Assembly (NCBI GenBank): GCA_018340805.1
Contig: JACMZG010001908.1
Location: forward strand, 18,214,722 to 18,278,721
DNA from: Microvelia longipes
Taxonomy: Eukaryota; Arthropoda; Insecta; Hemiptera; Veliidae
DNA: 64,000 nt
Direction of reading: 5' to 3'
Shown piece after piece: positions 24,838 through 37,712 of the stretch; within the stretch, counting starts at the first letter, position 1, and each line of letters opens with the position of its first letter. The notes under the pieces are model-generated. The model had not been told where the DNA came from, searched no databases, and saw nothing but the letters and a program-made list of their open reading frames with translations. Position numbers and translations under genes: made by a program.

Positions 24838-25050
24838 AAAGGAGTAAATAATGTGCATAGTCTGTTATAGCAAATTGTTAAAGTAGTGAATTATGTGCAC
24901 GCAGTCTGTTATAGCAAATTTTTAAAGGAGTGAATTATGTGCATAATCTGTTATAGCATATAGTTAAAGGAGTGAATTATGTGCATAGTGTGTTATAGCA
25001 AATTGTTAAAGGAGTGAATTATGTGCACGCAGTCTGTTATAGCAAATTAA
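24838..25050. repeat. Minisatellite, about 46-bp unit
   Basis: Five head-to-tail copies of a unit with GTTAAAGGAGTGAATTATGT followed by GCA...GTCTGTTATAGCAAAT. Copies alternate between GCATAG and GCACGCAG forms, suggesting a higher-order pair. Confidence 0.8.
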
Positions 25051-25052
25051 AA

Positions 25053-26340
25053 AATCTCGGGACTTTTTCTTAACATACCGAATTCACTACGCTCAGCTCT
25101 CTTCTTCGGAATGGTTCCGCTCGTCCTCAGAACATTAAAAATCACATCTCATTAGCGATTTTTTCAAAGAAAATTCGCTAAAACCACCAAATTTTACTAA
25201 ACACGCCTTCGGACTCGCTTCGCTTTCGGTTTGATAATAAATACATTAACAAATAACAACACCAAAATCTCTCCACAAGACCTTTATTAAAACCAGAGCC
25301 GGCTTTCGACCTCACGATCATCATCAGTGCCAGAGTGTTGAAGAAAAAAAATCTTAGTCTGACTTTTTAGGCTAGAAAGTCTATAAGAATCCTATATGAC
25401 TCTGCCTAAAAAGTCAGACTAGGATTCTCCTTCTTCAACTCTCCGGCACTGATGATGATCGTGAGGTCGAAAGCCGGCTCTGGTTTTAATAAAGGTTTTG
25501 TGGAGAGATTTTGATGTTGTTGTTTTTAGCTGTGTTTACTCCACTGCTCAGTGTTCTGTTAATAAATACATTAGTTTTATTCCCTGCGGTCACCCATCCA
25601 TTAATTGACCTCGCTCGATGCAGCTTAACTTTTATGATACAACATAAAACATAGATATACTTGACTTATTGAAACAAAACTTAGTATACTAATTTATTAC
25701 GTTAAGAATACGCTTGTACCAAATTTGAACTCAATTTGATTTTTTTATTTTTAATTTTTTTTTAAAAAACGTATTCAAGTTATTCCATAAAATTGAACTA
25801 ATGCTGATAATGAGATGAAACTGATGTTAGTCTTATACGTGGCTGCATGCGTGCCAAATCTCAAACCGATTAATAATTTTTCCGCGTTTTATGAATTTTC
25901 CATATTTTTTCTGTCAAAAATATATATATATGTATGCAAATATGTATATATGTAAATATATTATATTATATACTATATACTGATTCATATATAATGTAAT
26001 AAAATTAATATAATGTATAAAATTAATTAAAAATATGTACAATTAAAAAAACTTTGAATGGCGTTACATAAAAATCATTTTCCGGATATCGTAACTAGAC
26101 CCAAAGATGATTTTTGTAGTAAGTTTCAACTTTCTAGTATAAATGTATGTACTGGAGATACGATAATAACAGAAACACACAAATACAGTGAGACAAAACA
26201 CCTATGTGTGAAAACACATAAAGGGCCTTAAAACATCTAAAACGGATAATGTCGGTAACATCTCGGATATAGATTTTTCGCTAGCAGCATAATTTTCCAA
26301 TAAATTATGCCTACGGTATAAATGAGGAAAAGTAAAATAT
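25053..26340 (-). mobile_element. Copy of the dispersed hAT-type family, inverted and interrupted
   Basis: In opposite orientation it carries the same landmarks as 20151-21542: the CGCTTCG-type motif near its left end, GCGGTCACCCATCCA, TTATTACGTTAAGAATACGC, CTAATGCTGATAATGAGATG and a right end matching ATGAGGAAAAGTA. It has diverged, the TGACGTCA site is mutated, and a fold-back element (25249-25559) has inserted into it. Confidence 0.65.
25249..25559. mobile_element. Fold-back element with 14-bp target duplication and hammerhead-like cores
   Basis: Flanked by TAATAAATACATTA at 25235-25248 and again at 25560-25573. The two arms are inverted copies: AAAATCTCTCCACAA...CCAGAGCCGGCTTTCGACCT on the left and its complement on the right, ending in AGAGATTTTGATGTTGTTG. 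Each arm contains CTGATGATGATCGTGAGGTC followed by GAAA (25449-25472 plus; 25327-25304 minus). The CTGATGA...GAAA pair with a possible GATC/GGTC stem resembles the hammerhead core found in Penelope-like retroelement ends. No protein is encoded. Confidence 0.65.
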
Positions 26341-26689
26341 ATGCATTTTCTTTGTAAAATCTTATTCTTAGTAAAGTCGAAGTGTTGCTGAGTATAGACA
26401 ATAACACATTAACCGAATTTTTAACTTAAAGCCAACATTTGTAATTTACGTAATAAGCTGTAAGTATAAATTCCAGTATTTTCTTGATAAATGTAAGTCG
26501 TGATTCGGTATGAATGTGTAACAGATTACGAATAACAAGGTCAGCATGTTTGGAAAAAGACAATAATTAGTTCGTTGACTCAATTACACTATGGGTATTA
26601 CTACTTATATTTACTGTAATTTAAGTTTGTTACGTGTCTTTTATTTACTCTTTACGAACTTATTTGAAATTTTAAGCGTATAGACAACT

Positions 26690-27180
26690 ATTCGTATTAT
26701 AGTATAAACAATTTTAAAAAGTTAAGTATAATTCATAATCATATTACAGTATGAACTATTTTAATTGATTACGTATGATTCTTATTCGTATTACAGTATT
26801 ATCTATTTTCATTGATAAAGTATAATTCTTATTCGTATTATAGTATTAACTGTTTTAATTGACTAATTATAATTCTTATGCGTTTTACAGTATTAAGATT
26901 AATTATAATTCTTATGCGTTTTACAGTATTAACTATTTTAATTGATTAAGTATAATTCTTATGCGTTTTACAGTATTAACTATTTTAATTGTTAAGTATA
27001 ATTCTTATGCGTTTACAGTATTAACTTTTTTAATTGATTAAGTATAATTCTTATGCGTTTTACAGTATTAACTATTTTAATTGATTAAGTATAATTCTTA
27101 TGCGTTTTACAGTATTAACTATTTTAATTGATTAAGTATAATTCTTATTCGTATTATAGTATTAACTATTTTATTTAATT
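26690..27180. repeat. Minisatellite, about 47-bp unit
   Basis: About ten copies of a unit containing TTGATTAAGTATAATTCTTA then TGCGTTTTACAGTATTAACT. Central copies are nearly identical and outer ones diverge. Confidence 0.8.
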
Positions 27181-27638
27181 AATAAATCATGAAATATTAT
27201 AAAAGTATATATTAAATTATTATACATTTTATTAATTAATATATCATATAAGTAAATATTAAATAAAACTATGTAATGAAACGTAATTATCAATTTTTTA
27301 GTGTTAATTAATATTGAAAGATATTATGGTTAATTATATTTTTTTTATAGATGAACAAAAATAGTTCAAAGATTTCAAAGAACAACAAAAGAATGTGACA
27401 AAAAATTAAACGTAAAATATGGATTCCTAAACAGCTACTATTAAGTAGTATCTGTTAAACCTGCTACTGATTATTAATTTTATTAATGTAGTAACTTAAA
27501 CAACTACCTATATGATTACTGCTATTAATGTAGTGACTTTAACAACTACATATATAATTACTACTGTTAATGTGGTAACTTTAACTACTACCAGTGGCGT
27601 AGCCAGGATTTAATTTCGGGAGGGGCTGAATGTTAAAC

Positions 27639-27762
<124 letters not shown>

Positions 27763-28169
27763 TTGTATATTGTTCAATGTTTTCAAATTATTTTTATATC
27801 TCTCAATTTCATTGTATATTTTTAGGGTTTCGAAGATAATCTTCGAAACCCTTATACTTTCTGTCGAGCGTCTGTCTGTCCGATTTCTCATCTCAGGAAC
27901 TACAATAGCTAGGAAGTTGAAACTTGGTATACATGTGTAACTATTTTATCCAACAACAGGAAAAATATAGCCAACTATCTCACACGCGCATCTGTCGATT
28001 TATGAGCGAATGCGCATATTCGCAAAAAATAAATATTTTTTTGAAAAATCATGTGGTTGATACCCCACATGTATTGTAGGTACCGATGGGTAGAACACAA
28101 ATATGCATCGCTTTTTCAAAATGGCGGCTATTACACCCGCCAAAAATATCGAAAACCCCCAAAAAATCA

Positions 28170-29410
28170 CATAAAGGCGAGCGAAGCGAGCCCTAGAATA
28201 TTATGTTATGTCTTTACTCTATGCTATAAAATTAGGTTCTGATAAACATATACAAAAAGGCGAGCGAAGCGAGCCCATGAATTTCATGCCTTGTTTTAAG
28301 TGTTTCTCTTAAAGTAGGTATTGACAAACAAGCACATAAAGGCGAGCGATGCGAGCCCTTGAAGTTTATTTTATGTTTTAAATTTTTTTCTATATTTAGG
28401 TATCGACGAAAGTTTTATAAGCGAGCGAAGCGAGCCCTAGAATGTTATGTAAAAGTTTGATTCAATACTTTAAAATTGGCTAGTACCAAACAAGCACCTA
28501 AAGGCGAGCGAAGCGAGCCCTAGAATATTATGTTATGTCTTAACTCTATGCTATAAAGTTAGGTTCTAACAAACGTATACAAAAAGGCGAGCGAAGCGAG
28601 CCCTAGAATTTTATGTTATGTCTTTACTCTATGCTATAAAATTAGGTTCTGATAAACATATACAAAAAGCGAGCGAAGCGAGGCCATGAATAAAATAGGC
28701 CTTGTTTTAAATGTTTCTCTTATAGTAGATATTGACAAACAAGCACATAAAGGCGAGCGAAGCCAGCCCTAGTATTGTATGGTTATTTTTATTATATACT
28801 CTTAAGTAGGTACTGATATGCAAACACATAATGGCGAGCGAATCGAGCCCTTGAATTTTTTTTTACGATTTAAATTTTTCTCTAAAATTAGGTAGCGACA
28901 AACAAACATATATAGGCCAGCGAAGCAAGCCCATAATATTTAATAAAAATTTGAATTTATAGTTTAAATTGGCTAGTAGCAAGTTTATAATGGCGAGCCT
29001 CAATGTATATGTATAATGTTTTTTTTATTTCATACTTATAAGAAGGAAATGATAAGCAAACACATAAAGGCGAGTGAAGCAAGCCCTAGAACTTCATGTT
29101 GTATTATAATTATTTTTCCTAAAATCAGTACTAACAGACATATATAGGCGAGCGAAATGAGCCCTAGTATATTTGGTAAAATTATATTTTTACCCTGCGA
29201 AATTTGCTTATAACAAACATACAAATGAAATGAGCACTTATATATTTTGTTATCTTTTCAGTGTAGATTCTAAATTAGGTAATGATTTCTGATACACAGA
29301 AACGCAAGCGTAGCGAGCCGTGGAATATTATGTTATAACTTATTTATTTTTTCTAAAATTAGGTATCGACAAATACTAACATATAAGCGATTGAAGCGAG
29401 GCGTAGAATA
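28170..29410. repeat. Minisatellite array, about 82-bp unit, GCGAGCGAAGCGAGCCC core
   Basis: About fifteen units. Each carries AAAGGCGAGCGAAGCGAGCC followed by CTAGAAT and about 55 AT-rich bases containing AAATTAGGT and GACAAACA. The GC-rich core is better conserved than the spacer. Later units (after 28900) decay (GGCCAGCGAAGCAAGCCC and similar). Confidence 0.9.
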
Positions 29411-29696
29411 TTAAGTATATTGTATGATTGTATAGTATTAATACATTTTATTTATGAAAATATCTGAGAAACCCTTATAATGCTTACAAAGCAAGCACTT
29501 TGACGGATTTTTTTTTATATTATGATATTTATATTATAAGTTTATTGTTAAAAAATATATGTAATTTATTATTTTTATATATTTTTTATAGGTTTTATTT
29601 TTTTTTCACTCATTTATTGCGGGTTTAGGTTATGTAAAAATTTCGGGGGGGCTGAAGCCCCCTCAGCCCCCCCCTGGCTACGCCACTGACTACTAC

Positions 29697-30267
29697 ATAT
29701 ATAATTACTAGTATTAATGTAGTAACTTTAACAACTACATATATAAATATTACTATTCAGTGTATAAACCCTATTATAGATTTTATAAGTAAATAGATAT
29801 TACCTTAAAAATGTAATGAAGATATGGAAAATTATAATTTAGCTAAGTGTACAGATGCAGCCCGCAGATGTTCTCGAGGACAAGTAATGGGTCTGTCTGG
29901 ATATCTGCGATGTACTCTCAGTCCACTTATCTCTAAGATACCCTTTTGTAACCCTTTGAGGGGGGTATACATGTTTTATCTTAGCTTAAAATTTGTATCT
30001 TAACGGAATTGTTTTTATCTGGTTATTTAACCCGAAAAATTAGGTTTATCTTTTTGTATTGCTGAAAGTCTGGATATTGAACTATGACTAATGCATATTT
30101 GTTTCACAAACTTTTTAAAATTTTGCTTACCTTTCTCCTAAAAGGGAGAGAAAGCATTGCATTAGCGACACGGTTTTTTCTTATCTAATGTCGAGTATCA
30201 GTTTCTAATGATCCCAATAATCCTGGTTTGTATACATTGATTTTTTTAATATGCGCTGTATTTGTCA
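29697..30267. other. Non-coding, EVI5 intron 2
   Basis: The first 120 bases continue a short TAGTAACTTTAACAACTACA-type repeat that also precedes the hAT-like element (27480-27590). No gene seen. Confidence 0.45.
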
Positions 30268-30760
30268 ACATTTTTACATTTCCTTATTTATACCGTAGGT
30301 ATATAGAAAAGTATTACGTTTGCAAAAAATTCGAAACCGTCACCGGAAATATTAGGTGTTTTTAAGACCTGCTGAGTTGTTTTTACATAGTTGTCTATCT
30401 GTATGTGTGTGTGTTTGTCTGTTATCATCGTTGCTTATAGCGTATTTATGCTAGAGAGCTGAAACTTAGTATTAAAATCAATCTCTTGGTCAAGTTGTAT
30501 TATTCGTACAATATTTATTTATGACGTCATTAACCCATTAAATTCATATAACAAGGAAAATGTTTTGATCGTGTTGAGATTTGGAACGCATGTAAGTGAT
30601 ACATAAGACAAATAAATGTACCAAGTTTCATGTCATTATTAGCATTAGTCCAAATTTTTAGTTCCAAATGTCAAAAATCAATATAAGTTGAAATCTGCTA
30701 CCAGTGTATTTCTTTACTTAATAAATATGTTTACTAAGTTTCGTTTTAATTACGTCATAA

Positions 30761-30859
<99 letters not shown>

Positions 30860-31260
30860 TTTGCGTGTGTGTGGTTTTTGTCAGATCATAAAAGTTAAGC
30901 TACAGTGACCAAGGTCAGTCCCTGGTTGTATGACCGCCAGGGGAATGAAACGGATGTATTTTACTATTTAAGGACGAGGGAAACTAGTCTGAAGAAGTGT
31001 TGCAGTATCAATTTGGCGAATTGTATCATCTGAGAGCGAGCGAAGCGAGTCCGAAGTAGGTATTGTGAGCGTAACGGATCCGATGTAGTAAAGAAAATTT
31101 TCAAAGTACCCAGTAACCGAATTTTCAATATACCCTACAGCTCAAACGGCTGGTTTGATTATAATGAAGTTTGTTCTCAAAAATATACATTATTTCCTTA
31201 TAGCCTGTCCAAAGTTGGGGGAAAAAAGTTCCGAGGTACCCCGTTCCCGATTTCTTAAAT
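30268..31260 (+). repeat. Copy of the dispersed hAT-type family with (TA)n expansion
   Basis: Starts with TTATTTATACCGTAGGTATA as in the copy at 20151-21542, then the GTGTGTGTG tract and TGACGTCA (30522-30529). A long (TA)n run interrupts it at about 30755-30862. It resumes with the GACCAAGGTCAGTCC, GAGCGAGCGAAGCGAGTCC and GTTCCGAGGTACCCC blocks. A further fragment with the same terminal blocks is at 31905-31995. Confidence 0.7.
30755..30862. repeat. (TA)n microsatellite
   Basis: About 100 bases of TA dinucleotides with two small interruptions. Confidence 0.95.
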
Positions 31261-32130
31261 AAAAAAATGGATTCCAAATTTCCCATCGGTTAAACCTTTA
31301 ACTAAACGGATTAATTAGTGGCTACAAATTGTTTAAGGTTGAATAAACCGGTTTTACCCTGTTAAAGTTCTATCGTGGTTTGAGAGTTAAACTATAGCTG
31401 GGGGTATATTCGAGAAGAGAATGGGGTTGGAATGTCGGTCTAGAGGTCTAGGGTTAGGGTTGATGGATTTTATGGTTGAATCAGTTCCTGAGGAATGGGT
31501 GGTTAAGCAAGGCAATTGATTAACTAGAGGAAATTGAAATGAAAATCCGTGTTTTTCTGAAGTTCTAAACACATTATTAAGCGGGTTTTCCTTTTAAGCA
31601 TTGCCTTAGGACCGTCTAATCTTGCAGAGAAATTCCATTGGACGCATGGTTTTTTTTACTTTTACTTAATTTGATCACTTAAGTACTTATTATTACTTAC
31701 ATATTTTATTGTTAACATAAGTATCTATCTACTTAGTATTATTTAGTATATTGTACTTTAATGTTTATTTTCTAATTTTGTATTAATACTTAATATTTAT
31801 GTTATTACTCAAGATGATTTAAAATATATACTTATAAAATATGTAATTTAAATAGAGACGCAAGGGTCTCTACAGTTCAATTGTCTTTCTCTGTAGTTCT
31901 CGAATTGTATATTTTGAGGACGAGTAAAGCGAGTCCGATGTAGGGAAGACTCAATGTGATAAGGAAAAGTTCCGAGGTACCCCGTACCCGTTTTTTTAAA
32001 ATTATATTTTTACTTTTTCTCGCCTACTATCTAGGAAATGTTTATTGTTTTTGGTTTTATGTAGGACTATACGCGTGCTAATTTTCAAATCATTTTTTAA
32101 GTTTTATGAATTGTTAGGTCATTAATTATA
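31261..32130. other. Non-coding with hAT-family fragments
   Basis: Contains GAGGACGAGTAAAGCGAGTCC and GTTCCGAGGTACCCCGTACC at about 31915-31990, the terminal blocks of the dispersed family. The sequence to 32130 belongs to another copy, inverted. No gene. Confidence 0.45.
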
Positions 32131-32648
32131 GTACGTTCACACACACTTCTAGATCCGCGGATCGTATTTGGATACGATCTCTCAATACGGTAATATTAGC
32201 TATTGAACCTAGCGGAGGGGATCCGATCGCATACGCTAGAACTAGGGAGATGGAATCTAAATGGATCCCCCGATACGCTGTATGTACCTTTAGAGACGAT
32301 CGTATTTAACGAATAACCTTCTCGTCGAACTTTTTAATTTATTTTATTTCACTTCAATATTACCGTTTTTGATCAAATAACTTTTGGAATATTATTTTTT
32401 TTTTTAGTGTAACTTTATTATTATGCAAAGAAATCACAATTTAATTAAATATATTTTTTGTGTTAAACTTCCTTATAACCAAGAGTGAACCTGCACTATA
32501 AAAGACACGATGTTTTGGCGGGATCAGTTATCACGTAATCTCACTCGATCGACTAAACAAAGACGCTGTAAGAACCATGAAGTTAGTTGATCGTATTGCA
32601 TCCGTATCCAATACGATCGCCTGTTAAATACGCTGTGTGTGCGTAGTA
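32131..32648. mobile_element. Small inverted-repeat transposon nested in a hAT-family copy
   Basis: The left end GTACGTTCACACACAC and, reverse complemented, the right end CTACGCACACACAGCGTATT form short imperfect terminal inverted repeats. Subterminal GGATCGTATTTGGATACGATC and GATCGTATTGCATCCGTATC blocks are also inverted. GC content is much higher than in the flanks. The flanking sequence (GGTCATTAATTATA before, AATGATGGTTAATGACGTCA after) is a dispersed-family copy split by the insertion. The target duplication is unclear, perhaps TAA. Confidence 0.55.
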
Positions 32649-34955
32649 AATGATGGTTAATGACGTCATAATATTATTTTCCCCGAAAGTAAAATAAACC
32701 TAACGATTGATTTTGTACTAAGTTTCAATTCTCCAGCATAAACACACTGAGAGCTGCGACACTCACACGTATACTACAAGTAAAGAAATATATATACAAA
32801 TTAGGGAAACTTATATACTGACACATGTAACAAAATGCAGACCTGTCCGATCAGCTGATAGCTGGCTCAAAAATAAAAAATAGCTAAAATTAAAATAACT
32901 GCGCATGCGTCTTTTCGGATTTAGGGTTTTTTATTTAATTTTATTGGCAACCCTGATAACATTACGTGAGTTTTACATTTTATTGTATTTTCGTACTTTA
33001 ATGTGTACGTGATAATTTAATGATTTTGTATTAAATTCTGATAAGTAATTGTTATAATAATTTAGTAAAAGAAAAAGAGACACTATAGTAAAGATAAACC
33101 TCATGTTTTTATTAAGATTTTGAAAAAAATGCAGACGACAGTGTATCGCCTTAAAATTACGATTGCTTTTATTACATTAAAAAATAAGTTAAATTTGTTA
33201 AATTACTAATTACAATTAATATTTGAACGGGAAAAAACAAATATCATTTGCAAAAATGTATCAAGTTAAGTAGTACACACGAAAAAAAAAGTTAAATTAG
33301 CCGGTTGTTTTAAGTCATTTAAACGAACCTAGTATTTCAAGATTTGGACTTAAACCACTATTGGATGTGGTAAAATGTATTTCTTACACAAATTATTAAC
33401 ATTTTAAACTGAACTGTTCAAATAAATGCAATAAAAACAAAAAAATTTAGTACCGTAAATAGTTTGTTTACCTTTACTATAGGGTAAAACAAAATGGCCG
33501 CGGCCATAGGAAAATTTGAGGAGGTCTGACAGAAATCGCGTTTGTTTCCCTACTTGGTTTATATATTACTTTAACTACAAGACTCGTACACACACGCATT
33601 CAGATAGAAAACTTAAGTAATTCAGTTTTTCGGATTTTTATTACGAACACAATACTTTTCCTTTGTAATTACAGTATAGACGAGAAAAAGTAAATATAAA
33701 AATTAAATTAAAAATAATAAAACGATGCCAAATGAGAAAAATTGTTATTTAGATAAAATTGATAAATATTGTTGGATAAAATGTGATTGAAAACTGGAAA
33801 ATTGTTGGAATACCGTGTGGAAAACTGGGTTTCTTTTTAAGTTATCACTGGTCGATTTGAAAATCCTACATCTAGCTCTATATGGGCGGAATGATGCTGA
33901 AATCTCCCTACACAAGAGACAGATCCATGCTTCAAATAAAATACTGTTCTCTCCCTTCACACTGAAATAAATTTTCTTGTTCTTTCTTAAAATAATTTAC
34001 TTTTTACTATTAGTGGCATTCGTTATTAGAAGCACAATAATGATTTGTTTCGAACACGGTTTGTTTATGTTCTAATATTTATAACTTAACTGAAATAAAA
34101 TGATTAGTATCTTGACAACACGACCTAACCAATGAGCGTGTTTATTTAGTTTCTGCGCTACCAGCAATGCCACTTAGTCACTTGTTTCCTATGTATGTAT
34201 ATATCGGAAACACGCATTCCAAAGGAAATTCGCTCGGCCTACTGAACGCGGTGTCAGAATTATTTTATCTAATTAAAAACACCTGTAGCATAAAGTTCAT
34301 AGCAAGGTCAACGCGGCTCTGCGTATAACTTACCTTATACACCAGTGATCCCATGATAACTTGTGGTTTACAACTGAAGACTACATAGTGTTTTCTATTT
34401 TCTTTAATTAATCCTCCATTTTCTCACTTCGAGGTCAAGTGAATTCATTTAAAGTGATTTAGTATCAGGAATTTAGTCACCCTGATATTGTTATTTCCCC
34501 TCACCTACTACCATAGGTTTATAGGAAAAGTATTGTGTTGCCTCTGCAAATCTAAAACCAAAATTTAATCAGAAATATCTGTTCAGGAAGCTTTTTATTG
34601 TGACGTCTTTCTGTGAGTCGTGGGGTTCGAACCTTGGTACCGGCGATAATTTTTACTAAAAAATAATTCTTGCTTCGCGGAGATAGTAAAACATAAATTA
34701 GTCGAGTTTTATATTGAGGTTAATTAGGTCGATGGGTAACAGCTACGAAGACTTGGAACTTTAATTATGACTCAAACTGTGACTTGTGACTTCACTGATT
34801 TAAAAAAAATTGCTTGTAATTAGTTTAAGATTGGGTGTTCACCCATCAAATGACCCCAATCAATACTGCTTATCGTTCATTTTCTAATAAGAACTGGACG
34901 ATAAGCAGTTCTTTGCCGAAACGGTGTGATTCATGTCTTATTTCTTGTTGCGCAG
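32649..34955. other. Non-coding, EVI5 intron 2 end
   Basis: The first 120 bases are family repeat (TGACGTCA at 32661-32668). A B-box-like GGGTTCGAACC occurs at 34623-34633 without a convincing tRNA. No gene seen before the exon at 34956. Confidence 0.45.
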
Positions 34956-35084
34956 GAGATGGTCAGGAAGGGAGTGCCACAGCATTTCCGAGGCATGGTC
35001 TGGCAGCTCCTTTGTGATGCCCATAACTCACCAGAGAAAGACCAGTTTGCTGAGTATATCAAAGCCACATCACCCTGTGAAAAG
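34956..35084 (+). CDS. Evi5: EVI5 exon 3 (start of TBC domain)
   Basis: Acceptor TTGCGCAG| at 34956, donor AAG|GTAATG at 35085, phase 0 on both sides, 43 codons. EMVRKGVPQHFRGMVWQLLC is the first TBC motif (RKGIPxxxRxxVWxxL); then DAHNSPEKDQ, EYIKATSPCEK. It is a near-exact counterpart of the EVI5 opening of the RabGAP domain. The preceding intron is 18.7 kb and contains the antisense deaminase gene. Confidence 0.95.
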
Positions 35085-35394
35085 GTAATGGTATTCTTTT
35101 GGAATCTGTTTTACCTTTAGAAAATAAAGTGATTTTTTATTTTATTTTAAATAAGAGAGGTATGCATCAAGCTCAAATACATTGGTATGTTATTGCAACG
35201 TTAGGCTAAAGGTCTGCCTAATACTTTTCCCCTCTCCCCTCCCCGATTCCTTTAATCGAGTCTGTAACTGTTATTCACATCACTTCAGGCTAAATTTTTT
35301 CGTTAGACACCTAGACCCCCCCCCCTTAATCAAATCAATGGAAAGTGATACAAACAAGAAACTTTTGAGTTGAATAATAATTTGAAACGTAAAG

Positions 35395-35705
35395 CTTCTG
35401 GTATATTACTGAGGCATGAAGTAGGCTTGAGTTATATTTTATATGACATGAAGTAGGCTTCAGTTATATTTTATATGACATGAAGCAGGCTTCGGCTTTA
35501 TTACTGAGGCATGAAGTAGGCTTTAGTTATATTATATAAGACATGAAGCAGGCTTCAGGTATATTACTGATGCATGAAACAGATTTCTATTATATCACTC
35601 AGATATGGAAGTAGGTTCCAGGTTTATTATCCGAGTCATGTAGTTAGCTTCAGTTATATTATCTGAGGCATCAAGTAGGCTTTAAGTATTTTATCAGAGG
35701 CATAT
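35395..35705. repeat. Minisatellite, about 30-40-bp unit
   Basis: About nine copies of a unit with GGCATGAAGTAGGCTTCAGT followed by TATATTA or TATATTTTATATGA. Copies are diverged, more so toward the right. Confidence 0.75.
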
Positions 35706-36263
35706 TTTTTTTTATTTTAATGATATCAAAATTGAGTAAGCAATTGCAAATTACCATGGTAATTTCATAGAGATTGTTCACAAACACAATGAACTGTAAA
35801 AGTTCGTAGAACAATTCTACTAGTTTTTCCCTGTTTTCTCCGACAGTTTTTTAAACTATTATAAATCATATTGTATATTATAATAAAGGGGTTGTTTAAA
35901 AAATATAATTATTTATACAGTGAATGACTTCTGTATGAATTGTACAAGTAATCTGAATCTGTTATCTTGCACTATGAAGTAATCTTTCTGTCACAAGTTA
36001 TTGACACGATAACGACTAAATCTTCTCTTATCTCTGCCACATTCTTGTTCTTTTCACTTCTCATTTATCTCAACCTTACATTTCTTAAACAATCAATATT
36101 GTCTTTGTTTTTGACTCATATCTTAAAGCTAAGTTATTGCAAACTTAATTCCCTACTTAAACTGAATTAAAAAATGATGTTTATGCTTTATCATTTTTTA
36201 GCGAATTTACGTCTGAAAATTTTCAAACTTGCCTTTAATTACTTTATTGTATATTACAATAAA

Positions 36264-37270
36264 AAAATCGGGTACGGGGAACATCGGAACTTTTAATAAT
36301 CACATCGGATTCGCTACGCTCATCCTCCCTACTTCGGACACGCTTCGCTCGTCCTCTGAATATAAAATTCGCCAAATTTTAATTCCTACGTGATTTCGGA
36401 CTCGCTTCACTCGTCCTCAGATAATAAATGCATCCGTTTCATTCTCAGCGGTCACCCATACACCACTGACAACGCTCAATGCTACTGAACTTTTATTATC
36501 CACCAAAAATCATGAATATACTTGTCGTATTGTAACGAAACTTTGTGTACTTATTTATTAAGTAAAGGTATACACTTCTACTAAATTTCAACTCAATTGA
36601 AATATTTTCTAATTTTTTACAATTTTTAAAAAACTTACCTAAGTCATTCTATAAAAATGAAACTAATGCTGATAATGAGATGAAACTTAACACATCTATT
36701 AGTTTTATACATAGCCACATGCGTGCAAAATTTCAATAGGATCGCATAATTTTCCAGCGTTTTTTTCAAAATGTTTGCTGAGTCATTATTGCGGGTTAAT
36801 GACGACATAAAAAAATATTTTCCGAATAGTACAACTACAGTGGTAGATTAATTTTTCTACAAAGTTTCATGACGTAGATAACCCGCAATAATGCCTTAAA
36901 AATTCATAAATTTTTCCATCGGTTTGAGATTTAGCATATACGAGCCACATATGTGCCAAGTTCCATCTCATTGTCAGCATTAGACAAACATACACAATGA
37001 CTTGTGTACGTTTTTTTTAATTTGTAAAAATCAAAAAATTATCAACCAATTGAGTTGAAATTCGGCAACGAGCATGGTCAGTGCGCTGGAAATGAAACGG
37101 ATGTATATAATACTATCTGAAGACGAACGAAGCGTGTCCGAAGAGGTGTTGCAGTATCAATTTAAGGACTTGTATATTCTAAGGACGAGAGGAGCGAGTC
37201 GGTAGTAGGGAGTGTCAACGCGAATTCGATGTGATGAGAAAAAGTTCCGTGATACCCTGTACCCAATTTT
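36264..37270. mobile_element. Fold-back (head-to-head) copy of the dispersed family
   Basis: Begins AAATCGGGTACGGGGAACAT and ends with the approximate inverse, GTTCCGTGATACCCTGTACC then CAATTTT. The left half runs in one orientation (ACGCTTCGCTCGTCCTC, GCGGTCACCCATACACC, CTAATGCTGATAATGAGATG); from about 36860 the same blocks return inverted (CATCTCATTGTCAGCATTAG, GACGAACGAAGCGTGTCC). This makes a large imperfect palindrome of about 1 kb with arms near 450 bases. Confidence 0.7.
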
Positions 37271-37712
37271 CTTTATTTTATAACAATATCATTTTGACAA
37301 TTTTTTAAAAAAATCTGTTTTGTTAATCAATTTTATCAAAGCAATAAAATGATTTTCTTATTTTTTTTTATTTTAGCTGTATAATGAAATGTTGGTATAT
37401 TTTACATGATATAGCTTTCAATAAATAGTTATAAATGGGAGCTATTCAAGCTGAAATATAGGCTTTCAATAGAGAAACCTATTAAAAAAACCTTAGTATA
37501 AGACTACCTATTCATTCTCCTTGAAGAAATTTCTTTTCCTTTCATAAAAATTTATATTTTTTCTCTAATTATATTTTAAATAATTCATAAATAGAATATT
37601 TTAAATATTTTAATGTAAATCAAAAGCAACTGATTTCTATTTTCAGGTCCAAAAACTGATTAGATTTTGGGGTTAATCAAACATAGCTTATCAAAAAAGT
37701 ATCTTTTTACTT

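Noticed and set aside
28170..29410. Regularly spaced GC-rich repeats as a CRISPR array
   Set aside because: Spacers are similar to each other, the context is eukaryotic intron, and the repeats lie inside a transposon. It is a minisatellite.
34571..34655. B-box-like GGGTTCGAACC as a tRNA gene
   Set aside because: No A box at the right distance and no cloverleaf pairing that I could find.
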